Made by a program: the position numbers and the translations under genes
Assembly (NCBI GenBank): GCA_032622095.1
Contig: CP136066.1
Location: 189,524,816 to 189,588,815 of the forward strand
Length of the DNA stretch: 64,000 bases
Source: Siphonodentalium dalli
Taxonomy: Eukaryota; Mollusca; Scaphopoda; Gadilida; Siphonodentaliidae
Direction: 5' to 3'
Notes under the pieces: model-generated
What the model saw: the letters and a program-made list of their open reading frames with translations, nothing else
What the model was told of the DNA's origin: nothing
Database searches by the model: none
In this document: piece by piece, positions 35,680-45,943 of the stretch
How the letters are laid out: each line of letters begins with the position of its first letter
Position numbering within the stretch: position 1 is the stretch's first letter

Positions 35680-36133
35680 TTAACCCTTTACCCAACAGAC
35701 CGGCCATGTGCCAATGCATTCTCTTATATATGCGAGTCGACCATAGGTCGCCTCGCATATATAAGAGAATGCATTGGCTTAACACATATTAAAAATGATA
35801 AAATTGTCAAAGAATGTAGAAATATATTGTAACAATTGTTAAAAAATGTAAGAAAAAATTATAAAATTGTTAAAGAATTTAAGAAAAAATGTAAAAAAAT
35901 ATTGTTTTTAGGCCAATGCATTCTCTTATATATGCGAGGCGACCTATGGTCGACTCGCATATATAAGAGAATGCATTTGCACAGGGCATAACTGTAACCA
36001 TCACAATGTGGTCAATGAACCGGTTCCAATGATATCCATATTTGTATGGTTTTATTGAGACAGACCGAAGATATTTTAGGCTGTTGAAGCTTTATTTGGG
36101 CGCTTTTGGCCGATTTGTTGGGTAAAGGGTTAA
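35680..36133 (-). mobile_element. piggyBac-type MITE, copy B
   Basis: TTAA-CCCTTTACCCAACAG ... TGTTGGGTAAAGGG-TTAA, 454 bp, inverted relative to copy A. It lies 47 bp downstream of the exon 2 donor. The unoccupied version of the same site survives at 34318-34321, where the duplicated flanking intron has a single TTAA. Insertion with TTAA duplication is therefore visible directly. Confidence 0.88.
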
Positions 36134-36180
36134 CTCGACAGACAACATGTCTGAGCATTCTATCTTTGAGAAATACTTAC

Positions 36181-36341
36181 CAAGGCATTGATGGATCTGA
36201 GTAGGATACCCAGTGTGACGGAGACGGCTGCTGATGGTCTCGATGTCCCAGAGTATCCCTGGTAAGCTGGCAAACTAATGTTCATGCGCGCTACGTTGTC
36301 GTTGTCCTGGATACTAGCAGGCTGAGGACCACCGCCCATGA
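36181..36341 (-). CDS. Receptor exon 2: N-terminal extracellular domain
   Basis: A 161-bp exon (phase 1 in, phase 0 out). The acceptor is TTCTTCTGCCAG and the donor GTAAGT (36180-36175). It encodes residues 21-74: a Gly-, Gln- and Asn-rich mature N terminus, then Gly-Tyr-Ser...Arg-Pro and VSVTLGILLRSINAL. This is the family signature at the first beta strand (the xRPxxxxxxVTVTLGLxLxxIxxLDE type). A piggyBac-type MITE starts 47 bp beyond the donor. A partial duplicate of this exon and the adjoining intron lies at 34.3-34.4 kb. Confidence 0.85.
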
Positions 36342-36526
36342 CTGGCAGAAGAATCAGGCCGTTAACAATTTAATGTCAAACAAAATGTTTATGAAAATTG
36401 AACGCTAAAGTGCAATCAGGAAATTAAGTTTGTTCTGAACCGCCTTGGTTGTGGGTAAAGCATGTTGGTGTGCGATAAAACGAATCTGAATTGAAAGTTT
36501 CCACAGGCTGATATCTGACATATGTA

Positions 36527-36915
36527 TTAACCCTTTACCCAACAAACCGGCCAAATCCGGCCAAATAAAGCTTCAACAGCCTAATATATCTTCGGTCTGT
36601 CTCAATAGAACCATACAAATATGGATATCATTGGAACCGGCTCCTTGACCACATTGTGATAGTTACAGTTATACCCTGTGCCAATGCATTCTCTTATATA
36701 TGCGAGTCGACCATAGGTCGCCTCGCATATATAAAAGAATGCATTGGCCTAAAAAAAAACTTTTTACCATTTTTTCTTACATTCTTTAGCAATTTTATAA
36801 TTTTTAATGTGTTAAGCCAATGCATTCTCTTATATATGCGAGGCGACCTATGGTCGACTCGCATATATAAGAGAATGCATTGGCACAGGGCCCTTCTGTT
36901 TGGGTAAAGGGTTAA
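36527..36915 (+). mobile_element. piggyBac-type MITE, copy C
   Basis: TTAA on both sides of CCCTTTACCC ... GGGTAAAGGG, 389 bp, same arrangement as copy A. The two hairpins sit at about 36680-36750 and 36818-36882. Confidence 0.82.
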
Positions 36916-37156
36916 CAGAATGAAATGAGATCATGAGATACAAAGATGGGATAGTATTTCATTTCTATGTTTTATATGTAACCAGGATAGGTATATTTAC
37001 AGGTAGGTGTGTGTCTGAACATTTAACATGACTAACAGGATAAGCGAATATCACACACAGTACACCAGAATGATGGGGACGAAGTCAGAGTAATGCACTG
37101 GCAGGTTGACCAAAGGGCCTTTTAGAAAGTCATACAAGGAGAAAAACATATTTGCC

Positions 37157-37601
37157 TTAACTCTTTACCCAACAGAACGGCCCTGTGCCAATGCATTCTC
37201 TTATATATGCGAGTCGACCATAGGTCGCCTCGCATATATAAGAGAATGCATTGGATTAACACATATTAAAAATGATAAAATTGTCAAAGAATGTAGAAAA
37301 ATATTCTAAAAATTGTAAAAATTGTTAAAGAATGTAAGAAACAATGGTAAAAAGTGTTAAAAAAAAGAATTTGTTTTAGGCCAATGCATTCTCTTATATA
37401 TGCGAGGCGACCTATGGTCGACTCGCATATATAAGAGAATGCATTGGTACAGAGCATAACTGTAACCATCAAAATGTGGTCAATGAACCGGTTCCAATGA
37501 TATCCATATTTGTATGGTGTTATTGAGACAAACCGAAGATATTTTAGGCTGTTGAAGCTTTATTTGGGCGTTATTGGCCGTTTTGTTGGGTAAAGGGTTA
37601 A
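37157..37601 (-). mobile_element. piggyBac-type MITE, copy D
   Basis: TTAA-CTCTTTACCC (one mismatch) ... GGGTAAAGGG-TTAA, 445 bp, oriented like copy B. Hairpins at about 37188-37255 and 37380-37448. Confidence 0.82.
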
Positions 37602-37849
37602 GAATATTCCCACACAATACTGGTGGGTGCAAAATGCAAGGGCAATGTGGAAATGCATATATTAATTTGTCACGTATAACAAGTTTCCCATCCACATACT
37701 AGGATTTGCATTCACAGTATTCCAAATTTCCCATCTATATCTTTATTTGCGAATGTCTGTCTGTCTGACTGCGTTCTATGGACATTTAAAATAGGGACCA
37801 TCTATATGGAATCAAAGGGGTCTAACAGGGGTTACTTTTTACTAGGAAG

Positions 37850-38500
37850 ATAATGGTGCAATTTAGAATTTTCCACAGTGACGCTGTTGTTTTCAGGGGC
37901 AGATACGGGGAGGGGCAGCAAAAAGGTTTGTGGCCGATTTCCACCAAACTATTGCACAATCAACTCCATGATATAATGAATCTAATGGTGTGGTTAAATA
38001 TATCAAGTGGCGCCGTTCGAGTCAGGGATACACGAAAGGGATGAGGGGCATCAAAATTGATAAAAAATATTTCAGCGCCGATTTCCACCAAATTGATACA
38101 CATTCTTCTCCATGATACGAGGAATCTTAATCGTGTGATTTAATAACGCTAACTGTGTGTCGTTTGGGTGAGAAATGGGGTGGGGCACTAAATTTGATAA
38201 GAATTTGTTTCATATTCATCTACGTGATACGAGAAATCTAATCGTGTGGTTTAAATACGCCAAATTGGTGCAGTTTGTGTGAAAATGGGGGGGGGGGGCA
38301 CTTCATTGGATACAATTTGTTGATCGTCAATTTCCACCAATTATATATATATTTATCTTCATAATGCGTCTAATTGTGTGGTTTAACGATGTCAAAAAAT
38401 GGCGCCGCTTGAGTGAGGTTTAGGGAGGGTCACAAAACTGATAAACATATGTTTAGCGCCAATTTCCACCAAATGCATACACGTTCTTCTAAAATGATAC
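37850..38500 (+). repeat. Diverged tandem array, about 130-bp unit
   Basis: About five units with CCGATTTCCACCAAA, CTTCTCCATGATACGAGGAA, AATCGTGTG, GGCGCCG and ATGGGG. Relatives in inverse orientation lie at 11390-11790, and direct relatives at 51560-51700 and 52090-52430. Confidence 0.65.
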
Positions 38501-38589
38501 TTGGATTCAAAGCGTGTGCTCTATGAACAATACAAAAAACATGGTAATTATATATAATGAAAATGAATAAATGGCTGGAGTTATAAATT

Positions 38590-38770
38590 CATTTTCATTA
38601 TAATTATTACCATGTTGTATGCATCGTTCACAGATCATACAAGAGTATTTTGCACTAATCCATGCATGGCTAAAATTCATTCACTTGTTGCATATATATA
38701 TTCTGTTGAGCATAAAATGAGATGATCCAATAAATGGCCGGATTTAGTGTACAGTATATCTTTAAGCATC
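38590..38770 (-). mobile_element. AAAGGGGTACT-type MITE, copy 2 (inverted)
   Basis: Reverse complement of 7690-7885: ATGGCCGGATTTAGTGTACA and TTGTTGCATATATATATTCT. It ends about 60 bp outside the E2b 3' end. Confidence 0.6.
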
Positions 38771-38829
38771 CATGCAAAACATAGTCGGGAATGACAATAA
38801 CCAGAATTAGGGCACGACTCTACAATACT

Positions 38830-41800
38830 CATTTCAGCCAAACCTTGGCTGTTTATTTCACACGTGTTTCTGGGATAACCTGTGTGTCGACTGAGAACCT
38901 GTGTGTCAATTGAGGAGAACACACGGAGGATTTGTGTAAATGTTAGCCCAAACGACATTTCTAAGTAACGACGGCTTTGTTGTTTATTTCGAGGAATAAT
39001 ACCGCATCATATGAATTCAGCCCAAATATATTGACAGGTGTCAAGGGTCTAACTCTATACTGAGCAATAAAAAACTAATATTAATAAATACCGAGTATAT
39101 TTAATTTAACGCCAATGGGTAGTTTATGTGCGTTTAAGAGTGTATTTATGCCTAAAGCAAAGTGAAATAACGATCTTAAAATGAATTGGCCGGTATATTT
39201 GATTAGTTATCAGGGTTACCAGGGTCGTAGTTGCATAAATTACAATATATTTTATGTTTATGCTAAGATAACTTGATCGGTATTGAGGTTAACACAAATC
39301 CCATATATGGAAAGTGACGTGCGCAAAACAGATACAATTGTCTTACTAAAAACGAAGCAATAATGATAACAACAAACACCGACCCAGTTAAATAATGACA
39401 TTAAATGGCGCTGTATTGCGTCTTTAAGAGTGTGTTGATGTCTCTATCATGTGATTAACTAATTAAAAATTATTTCGCCTACATATTTCGATAATGTCTT
39501 ATTCTCACTTATACCGTGTTTATATCAGTTTTATTCTATGTGTTGTTGTGTATTGTATTACTTTGATCAAGGTTGCGCTTTTGTTATTCTCACAAAAGGT
39601 AAATTTGATGCGTGTTTGATGCGTGTTTACATTTCAAAATTGCGTCTGACACTAACAGTGCGACGGAATTCCACATGTCCGAGCGCCATTGATTCCTTAA
39701 TTACGACACTAATTTATCGAATGAGGTCAAATTTTCGCATATAACAAGACTCGTATGTTATTCTGCACCATTCTGACGAGTGCCGACTTTCATTTCGCAT
39801 TATTTTCGTTTTTATCGAAAAATAATCGTTCTCTATGCCTATGGACTGGAGATTCCCATGTAAATTTTTTCAACCAAAAAAAATTCATTGTTTTGCCAAT
39901 TTCAAGCTAGTTTATAGCATGGTCATGGCAAAATTTGGCCTAGCGAGTGTCGGTAGACGTTTCTTGAGTGTGCACAACAAATTTTGGTCCCAACGAAGCA
40001 GGCTAAAATCCTGAAATTTGTCAATTTTACTTTGCGTGTGAAGAAAATATTCATTTAAACTTCCAAAATTGGTTGAAATATGCTCAACAACATTCAGTTG
40101 AATGGTGACATTATTTATAGTCACCGACTAACTTCCACGATGAATCAAATTTGTTTTTATTGGTGACAATTATGTCGCGAGAGATAAAAATGTAAAAAAA
40201 TTTAAGAAAATGTTAAATTTTAGCTCATTTTAAGACTTTAATTGCTTGTAGATCGGTGTTAATTATCTTCGTCAATGATGTCATGCTTGTTAATAATTCA
40301 TTTGTTCGGAAATACTTATTGGGGGTCGAAATGTATAAAATTTAACTACCACCACTTCCAAAAACAACACCGATAAACAATAACGCTCTTTGTTCCATGC
40401 AATGGAAATGGCTATTTATTGTCCTGATATCAGTGATATAAATGAATGCCTAAAATTAGTATTATCCTGAAATAAATTTATGCCACTTTGGCGAACATGG
40501 GAACCACGGTACAATTTATGCCATTTAGGCACACTTCAGAGTGAAATCAGGGCTTATATTTCGGCGAGAATCCAAATCTAGATTCTCGTAAATATTCTCG
40601 CAAATTACCCTGGATTCTCGTGAAAAAGTATATATGGATTCTCGCAAAATCAGATGAAATATATGCCCTGGAAATATAGCAAATCGTTTAATGCTTTAGA
40701 ATTTTTGTTTTCGGAGATTTATATATATGCTTAAAGACATATTATGGACTTGTTATGGACTTTTTCGGGTGCGAGAAATTGATAAGTTAGTGCTCAGGCA
40801 CTTTGCCAACCTGGGGAATGTTATCATTCTACTAACATCACTGAAAATTTCCAAAAAAATCTACCACACCACTTCATAGAGAACATCGTCTGAACTACTC
40901 CAAATTGTAAATATTTACATCTCGATTCGGGGCACAACTATCGGCTATAATTAAACAAAAATGATTTCGCCATCGAGAGTCATTGCATTTAACTAATATA
41001 TAAGAATGACGTTGTGTATCATCCATTTGGATTAATATTCGTAACGAATAACTACTTTGAGAAAGATTATTCTTAATTTCTATTTGATCACTCTGCCCGG
41101 TGTCTGCCGGAGTGTTTCACATCACTTTAATCAAGGAAGACTGTTCAGAAAAACTGCATTTCAAGAAATCGTTTAATGCTTTAGAATTTTGGTTTTCGGA
41201 GATTTATATATATGCTTAAAGACATATTATGGACTTGTTATGGACTTTTTCGGGTGCGAGAAATTCAATATTTTTCTGTTTACGGTGTTTGGAACAAATA
41301 TGAATATTTTCGACAACTAAGCCACCTCGTCCCTTTAATATAATTAATATAACATCCCTCATCCAATAATCTCCAAATTGCATATCTAATTTCAATCCTA
41401 GTTACACGTCACGCCGCCCCTCATCATTTGCCAATTGTACACCATTTTTTTTGGTGCTGCTGCAACTGTTCAATTTCTTTAAAAATTATTGAAAAAATGG
41501 CCCTCCCGCCCGCCGACATTTACCTCTGATTTTTTTTTATCATCGGTCCGCACCAAAATTGAGCACACGTCCCTATATAATATACCTATTTAAACCGAGT
41601 ATACACGGTGGTGTAATAGATCAACCGTTAATTTAACCGTTTAGGTAGCATATTTCCACGTATACGTTATCACGACAAATCCCTGCTGATCTGTTATTAA
41701 TGAACCAAACACTTAACATGTCAACACACTCTGGCCCGCCAATGCTACAGTGTATAAACGTAACGGGGCAAATATGCACATTATATTGGCAGCTAACGAG

Positions 41801-42105
41801 AGCATTCATCATCAGCAATCTGCTCACCCCTTTTAGCCGATACGATAGAAACTAAACGATTTGTTACTTCTAATTACCCGTACTTAATTACACTACTTGC
41901 GTGTTAATAAAGTACGACCCCATTACCACTAAAGGTGAAACATGGGATTTAGAACATTAATATTCACTCTTACATAGTTCTACATTCAAGGTTCGTCTTG
42001 TGTAATCGTATGTCAGTTGTAACGTTGTGAAACTGCAACCGAACTGAATTATTCTATGCTAAATAGTTCATGGCTGACCTGATGCATGCATCTTAGTTTT
42101 CTTGT
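38830..42105 (-). mobile_element. Hairpin-ended element, copy E2b (3.3 kb, inverted)
   Basis: Read on the minus strand it starts ACAAGAAAACTAAGATGCAT at 42105, with about 45 bp matching the start of E2a. It ends at 38830 with GCCAAGGTTTGGC then TGAAATG. Its last 230 bp match 25020-25204. The middle has little in common with E2a: it holds the 40.68-41.27 kb repeat pair and AT-rich sequence without a convincing gene. It lies in intron 1 of the receptor gene. Confidence 0.62.
40681..41266 (+). repeat. Dispersed 400-bp repeat, copy 2, flanked by 95-bp direct repeat
   Basis: The body (40735-41145) matches 6610-7010. The segment AAATCGTTTAATGCTTTAGA ... TTTTTCGGGTGCGAGAAATT occurs twice, at 40684-40774 and 41170-41263. 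The second repeat starts the body sequence again, so this is either a partial tandem copy or a direct terminal repeat. Confidence 0.65.
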
Positions 42106-42205
42106 GGACAACTATCGGCCGATACAAACAATGACAGACGTGGGCCGGCTATATTATACACGACGTCAGTTTTACGGGTGGAGGAAAGCACAAGCAAGGA
42201 GTTTT

Positions 42206-42229
42206 GCGGGGGGGGGGGGGGGGGGGGGG
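42206..42229 (+). repeat. Poly-G run
   Basis: About 22 consecutive G. Similar shorter G or C runs are at 23791-23803, 38286-38298 and 62853-62865; these are assembly-risk points. Confidence 0.9.
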
Positions 42230-42386
42230 TAGGGGTAATTTCACCGCGGGGAAGACACCACTTCACCTAGAAAATGGTGACACCATATTGTAATTATAAT
42301 GCTTCTTATCTGTAGAGTATGATTCGGATGTGCTGGTCGAACCGAGGTATCTGTCATCCAGGTCTGCATGATGATCCATGTAATAT

Positions 42387-42834
42387 TTAAAGATGCATAA
42401 TCCGATTTAACGCTCGCAATTTACTATTTCATTGGCTTCGGGGGGTAAAATATATTTGATTCCAGTCGAGGAACCCACCCATCACAGCTCAGAATGCTCT
42501 GATATCGATGTTTGAAATCTGTTATTTTTCACCACCGTTAATTTTAGTTGGCCCAGTAAACAGTCGACGAGAGCACTTTCTTTTACCAAATTACGGATGA
42601 AGATGGATAACTCTAAAATCAAGTGATTTTTTTGTGTCAGATATTTGACAAACCGGCCAAATTTCATTGAACAAAATGTTGTTAAATAACAGGCTTTGGG
42701 CAATTTTATACTATAGTTGACTGTGCATGGTTAGCATTATTTTTGGGCAATTACTCGATTCTGATATAAAAAGCGGCATTTCAAACAAAATTATTGTTGT
42801 TGGAATATGATGATATGGGATTGAGTACCTTTAA
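42387..42834 (+). mobile_element. TTAAAG-ended MITE, copy 2
   Basis: Full-length relative of 30962-31398, in the same orientation, ending 63 bp inside intron 1 beyond the exon 1 donor. No coding potential. Confidence 0.7.
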
Positions 42835-42902
42835 TAATATGTATGCACTGATGTGGGTAGACGACCTGTATCAGAATTAAACGGCTCTATTATCATACTC
42901 AC

Positions 42903-42963
42903 CGGCGGGTAACACGGCAAACGCAAACAGCAGACGTATGTAAACCATAGTGTATGTTCGCAT
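42903..42963 (-). CDS. Receptor exon 1: start codon and signal peptide
   Basis: On the minus strand this reads ATG followed by 19 more codons and one extra base, then the donor GTGAGT (42902-42897). The peptide MRTYTMVYIRLLFAFAVLPA is a typical secretory signal with a hydrophobic core ending in small residues. It ends in phase 1, matching exon 2, which starts with two bases that complete a Val codon. Exon 2 lies 6.5 kb downstream. An internal Met at codon 6 is an alternative start. A MITE (42387-42834) ends 63 bp into the first intron. The exon was chosen for the phase match, the strong donor and the signal peptide; the promoter was not recognised. Confidence 0.72.
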
Positions 42964-43219
42964 TGGTCCTTGTGTGTATATGAGTAGACGAGGTTCCTGG
43001 CGTGCTGGTCGAATCGAAATATTAACCCGGACTGGAAATACTATTTAGATATATTGAGGCGTTCGGCGTTGTTGATTGGCTATTCGTTCAATTCCCTTGG
43101 TTTTTTAAATATTCAAATGGAATCTATAGGCACTTCAGAGGGGACAATATCGATTCACATTTCCATGGCGGTATGGACACAAACTCGATATTTGATGACA
43201 CGCGTTTTTTCTTGTGTTT

Positions 43220-45151
43220 TATTACGCCCTATATGGGTGTTTACTGCTACGCTGATCTGGTCGTGTCAATGGAGCTATGGGGCTACATCGCAGAACAACA
43301 CATATATCACCTTGAAGATGGATAAAGAACTGGCTGCTCTGCTAAGAAAACGGACAGCATTGCGAGGTCATGCTACGAGACATTCGAAAGAGGCGAAATC
43401 GATAATGGAGCAAAAACCACCAGACTACCGGGAGTTGGAGATCGTCAACACTTAAATAGCCTCACGAATAGACAAATTTACTCATTTAAATGACGCCATA
43501 TTAAACCTCATCAAGGATAATGAACATTTTGCGACGGTGGCCGATGAGACCAAACATTACGTGTGTAAACTTGAAAAAAACATTACTGTCAGCTCAATTT
43601 TTTCTGATCACAAGAAAGTACCAATTAAGCTTGAAACCAGAATACGTTTCTATTCAGATTCATCGAAAGTGTTTACTAACAATACAACTCTTCCAGAATT
43701 GAGTTTACCAATATTTTCTGGTGACATCATGGAGTGGCAAACATTCTGGGACTCGTTTTGAGGCAGCTATCCATATTGTTTCAGACACTGTATTACCAAG
43801 GATTCATAAATTCCAACATCTACGTTCACTGCTTCGGAATAAACATCGTCCTGCATTATGGGCTTACCTCTAACCAATGGTAACTATATACAGACTATTG
43901 AACTTCTAAAGCAACGTTTCGGACAGTCTCATAAAATTGTCAGTGCTCATCTCCAGGCATTATCGGCGCTTCCTCACCCTCGATACGATTGGCGCAGCTT
44001 AAGCAAGTTCAGAGATTAACTCGAATCACGTGTGAGATCCCTGGATGCAAGGAGTGAACAATCTGTATCATATAGTGAAAACAAAATATCCTCAGTTATA
44101 CGTAGTACCATCGTTCGTCATTATGGGAATAGACAATTCAAACTCAGTGAAGTTCGCGAGTTTCTCAGCAAAGAAATTGAAATTCTTGAAGCTGGTAGTT
44201 ACGAAAATTCATATGTGCCATCGGTTTCTATGATGATCACAACTTCTGGAAATACATCACACGCTAATGTTGGTGGCCACAAAGTTTGTGGTATTCAGAG
44301 AAACAAACACCCTTTGTCTACTGCCAATAACAAACACATCGCCCTCTATGGCGTACTAGTGTGTGTAGTTTCGATGATCGACTAGAAATTGTTGAGTGCC
44401 AGAATCTGTGTCAATATTGCCTTTCAAAATCACATCACGTGTCAATGTGTCGCTCAAACTTCCGCTGTCGGAACTGTGGATGCAAACATCACTCTAGTGT
44501 ATGTGATCCATCAAAGATAAATACTGCACCCTATTCCAATTCAACGGTGCAACCACGCCCTATTTGTGAGTCGATTGCAAAATCTCGCAGTCGGAAATCG
44601 ATGGAAATGTTATCCAATGCTGGTCAAGATTTTTTATCCCCATGTTCCATACTTTTAAAAACCACAGTATAGCCAAATATGTTGTTCGATGATAGCTCAC
44701 ATTGTTCTTTCATTTCCAAGAAACTCGCATCGAAGCTGCAGTTGAAATCATCCGGAAAAAGAGAAATGCATTTATCCGCCTTTGGAACAGGAGCACGTCA
44801 AAAGGAAATCATCGATGTTGTAAAGCTGAACGTGTTGTGCGATACTGGGATCGTTGAACTCACTGCATTAGTAGTGCCTCATATCTCGGCGCCATTGAAT
44901 ATGAGACAATTCCAAGACGTTTTACAGTATAAGCATTTACGTGATCTAAAGCTGGTGCATCCACTCAACTACTATGATTCTTTTGAAATCAATATTCTAA
45001 TTGGATCTGACCAATACTATAACTTTATTGAAGGGTCAACAATTCGCGGAGATAATGGCCCCGTTGCCGTCAAATCGAACATTGGGTATTTATAAATATG
45101 TCTAATAATATGATGTTGGTGGCGCTACCGTTTCTGACTATGTTTTCTTGT
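43220..45151 (-). mobile_element. Hairpin-ended element, copy E1c, with BEL/Pao cargo
   Basis: Minus-strand element. Its start at 45151 reads ACAAGAAAACATAGTCAG and matches the E1 5' end for about 45 bp. Its end at 43220 is AACACCCATATAGGGCGTAATA, the same hairpin-plus-GTAATA form as E1a. Between the ends lies a BEL/Pao gag-protease fragment in the opposite orientation, without LTRs. Either the element captured it or a BEL copy inserted and was trimmed. The 43220 end is recognised by pattern only. Confidence 0.5.
43315..45095 (+). mobile_element. BEL/Pao retrotransposon gag-protease fragment (degenerate)
   Basis: Pieces in several frames: MDKELAALLRKRTALRGHAT (gag start); LPELSLPIFSGDIMEWQTFW (DUF1759-type gag core, about 43690-43760); a REFLSKEIEILEA helix; a CCHC knuckle CQYCLSKSHHVSMC with a second Cys/His cluster (44390-44510); then the retropepsin-like segment LFDDSSHCSFISKKLASKL, where the usual catalytic Asp-Ser-Gly has lost its Gly; then IGSDQYYNFIEG. 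At least three frameshifts are present. RT, RNase H, integrase and LTRs are missing. It is cut at 45095 by the start of E1c. Confidence 0.85.
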
Positions 45152-45303
45152 ATGATAATGGCTCCCAGCTGAGGATATGGCTCTGTCAGCTAAGATGTAT
45201 ATATTATATAGAAGATGCTGATACCAAAATCAAATGGATACATGTTTCCGGTAACCCGCCAGCCCCAAGTTCAAATACGGTGACCAACACCATTATATTT
45301 TAC

Positions 45304-45943
45304 TAGCTGATGGACCCGACTTTGTCCGGGCTGTTTCCCCTCTGCTTTTCGGCGAATTGTGCGATTTGACCTTGAATTTACCATTTTGAAGGTCAAGGTC
45401 AGGTCGAGGTCACGATCTGACCCGTCCAAAACACTCCCCGGACAAAAGTAACCCTATGTATAAAATGTTGTCGAAATCCCGTCAAAATTCGCGATTTGAC
45501 CTTGAATTGACAATTTTGAAGGTCAAGGTCGGGGTCACGATTTGACCCGTCCAAATCACTCCCCGGACAAAAGTACCCATGGGTATCAAATTTCGTTGAA
45601 ATCCGTCCGTTTTACCCGATTTGACATTGAATTGACCTTTTTGAAGGTCAAGGTCAGGTCGGGGTAACGATTTGACATGTCCAAAAGACTTCCCGGACAA
45701 AAGTATCTGTAGGTATCAAATTTCGTCGAAATCCGTCCCGTTTTACCCGATTTGACCTTGAATTGACCTTTTTGAAGGTCATGGTCGGAGTAACGATTTG
45801 ACTCGTCCAAAACACTCCCTGGACAAAAGTAACCCTAGGTATCAATTTAGTCAAAATCCGTCTGGCAGTTTTCCCGGCCATAGCTAACAGACAAACAACA
45901 AACAAACAGACAAACATAAGTCCAAAAATATATATTAGACTAG
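45304..45943 (+). repeat. GTCAAGGTCA-rich element, complete copy
   Basis: GCTGATGGACCCGACTTTGT at the start, five internal units, and a tail GGCCATAGCTAACAGACAAA ... ATATATTAGAC. The minus-strand frames at 45482-46004 are products of the repeat. Confidence 0.82.

Larger units (their letters stand above)
6268..42963 (-). other. Nicotinic receptor-like Cys-loop subunit gene, 5' six exons
   Basis: Gene span assembled from six minus-strand exons (each listed separately). All five joins are phase-compatible and no stop interrupts the 294 codons. Family knowledge: such subunits form pentameric ligand-gated ion channels in the plasma membrane. The 45-bp third exon and the roughly 110-bp fourth exon (107 bp here) match the classic nicotinic receptor exon pattern. 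Seen in the predicted protein: signal peptide (1-20), extracellular domain with a C-x13-C Cys-loop (Cys159, Cys173), TM1 (about 233-256), Gly-Glu-Lys at the inner end of M2 (260-262), and M2 (263-281). Gly-Glu-Lys is typical of cation-selective members. TM3, the intracellular loop and TM4 are missing from the window. Introns hold almost all the mobile DNA between 6.2 and 43 kb. Inference: an orphan or accessory subunit that does not bind acetylcholine classically. Confidence 0.85.

Noticed and set aside
34680-37472. Repeated ATG frames encoding NAFSYICESTIGRLAYI as a peptide family
   Set aside because: The peptide is the translation of the MITE hairpins; it appears on both strands of every copy.
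34541-37601. A CRISPR-like array made by the regularly repeated hairpins
   Set aside because: The repeats are paired inverted hairpins within TTAA-flanked MITEs, the spacers are shared between copies, and this is a eukaryotic sequence.
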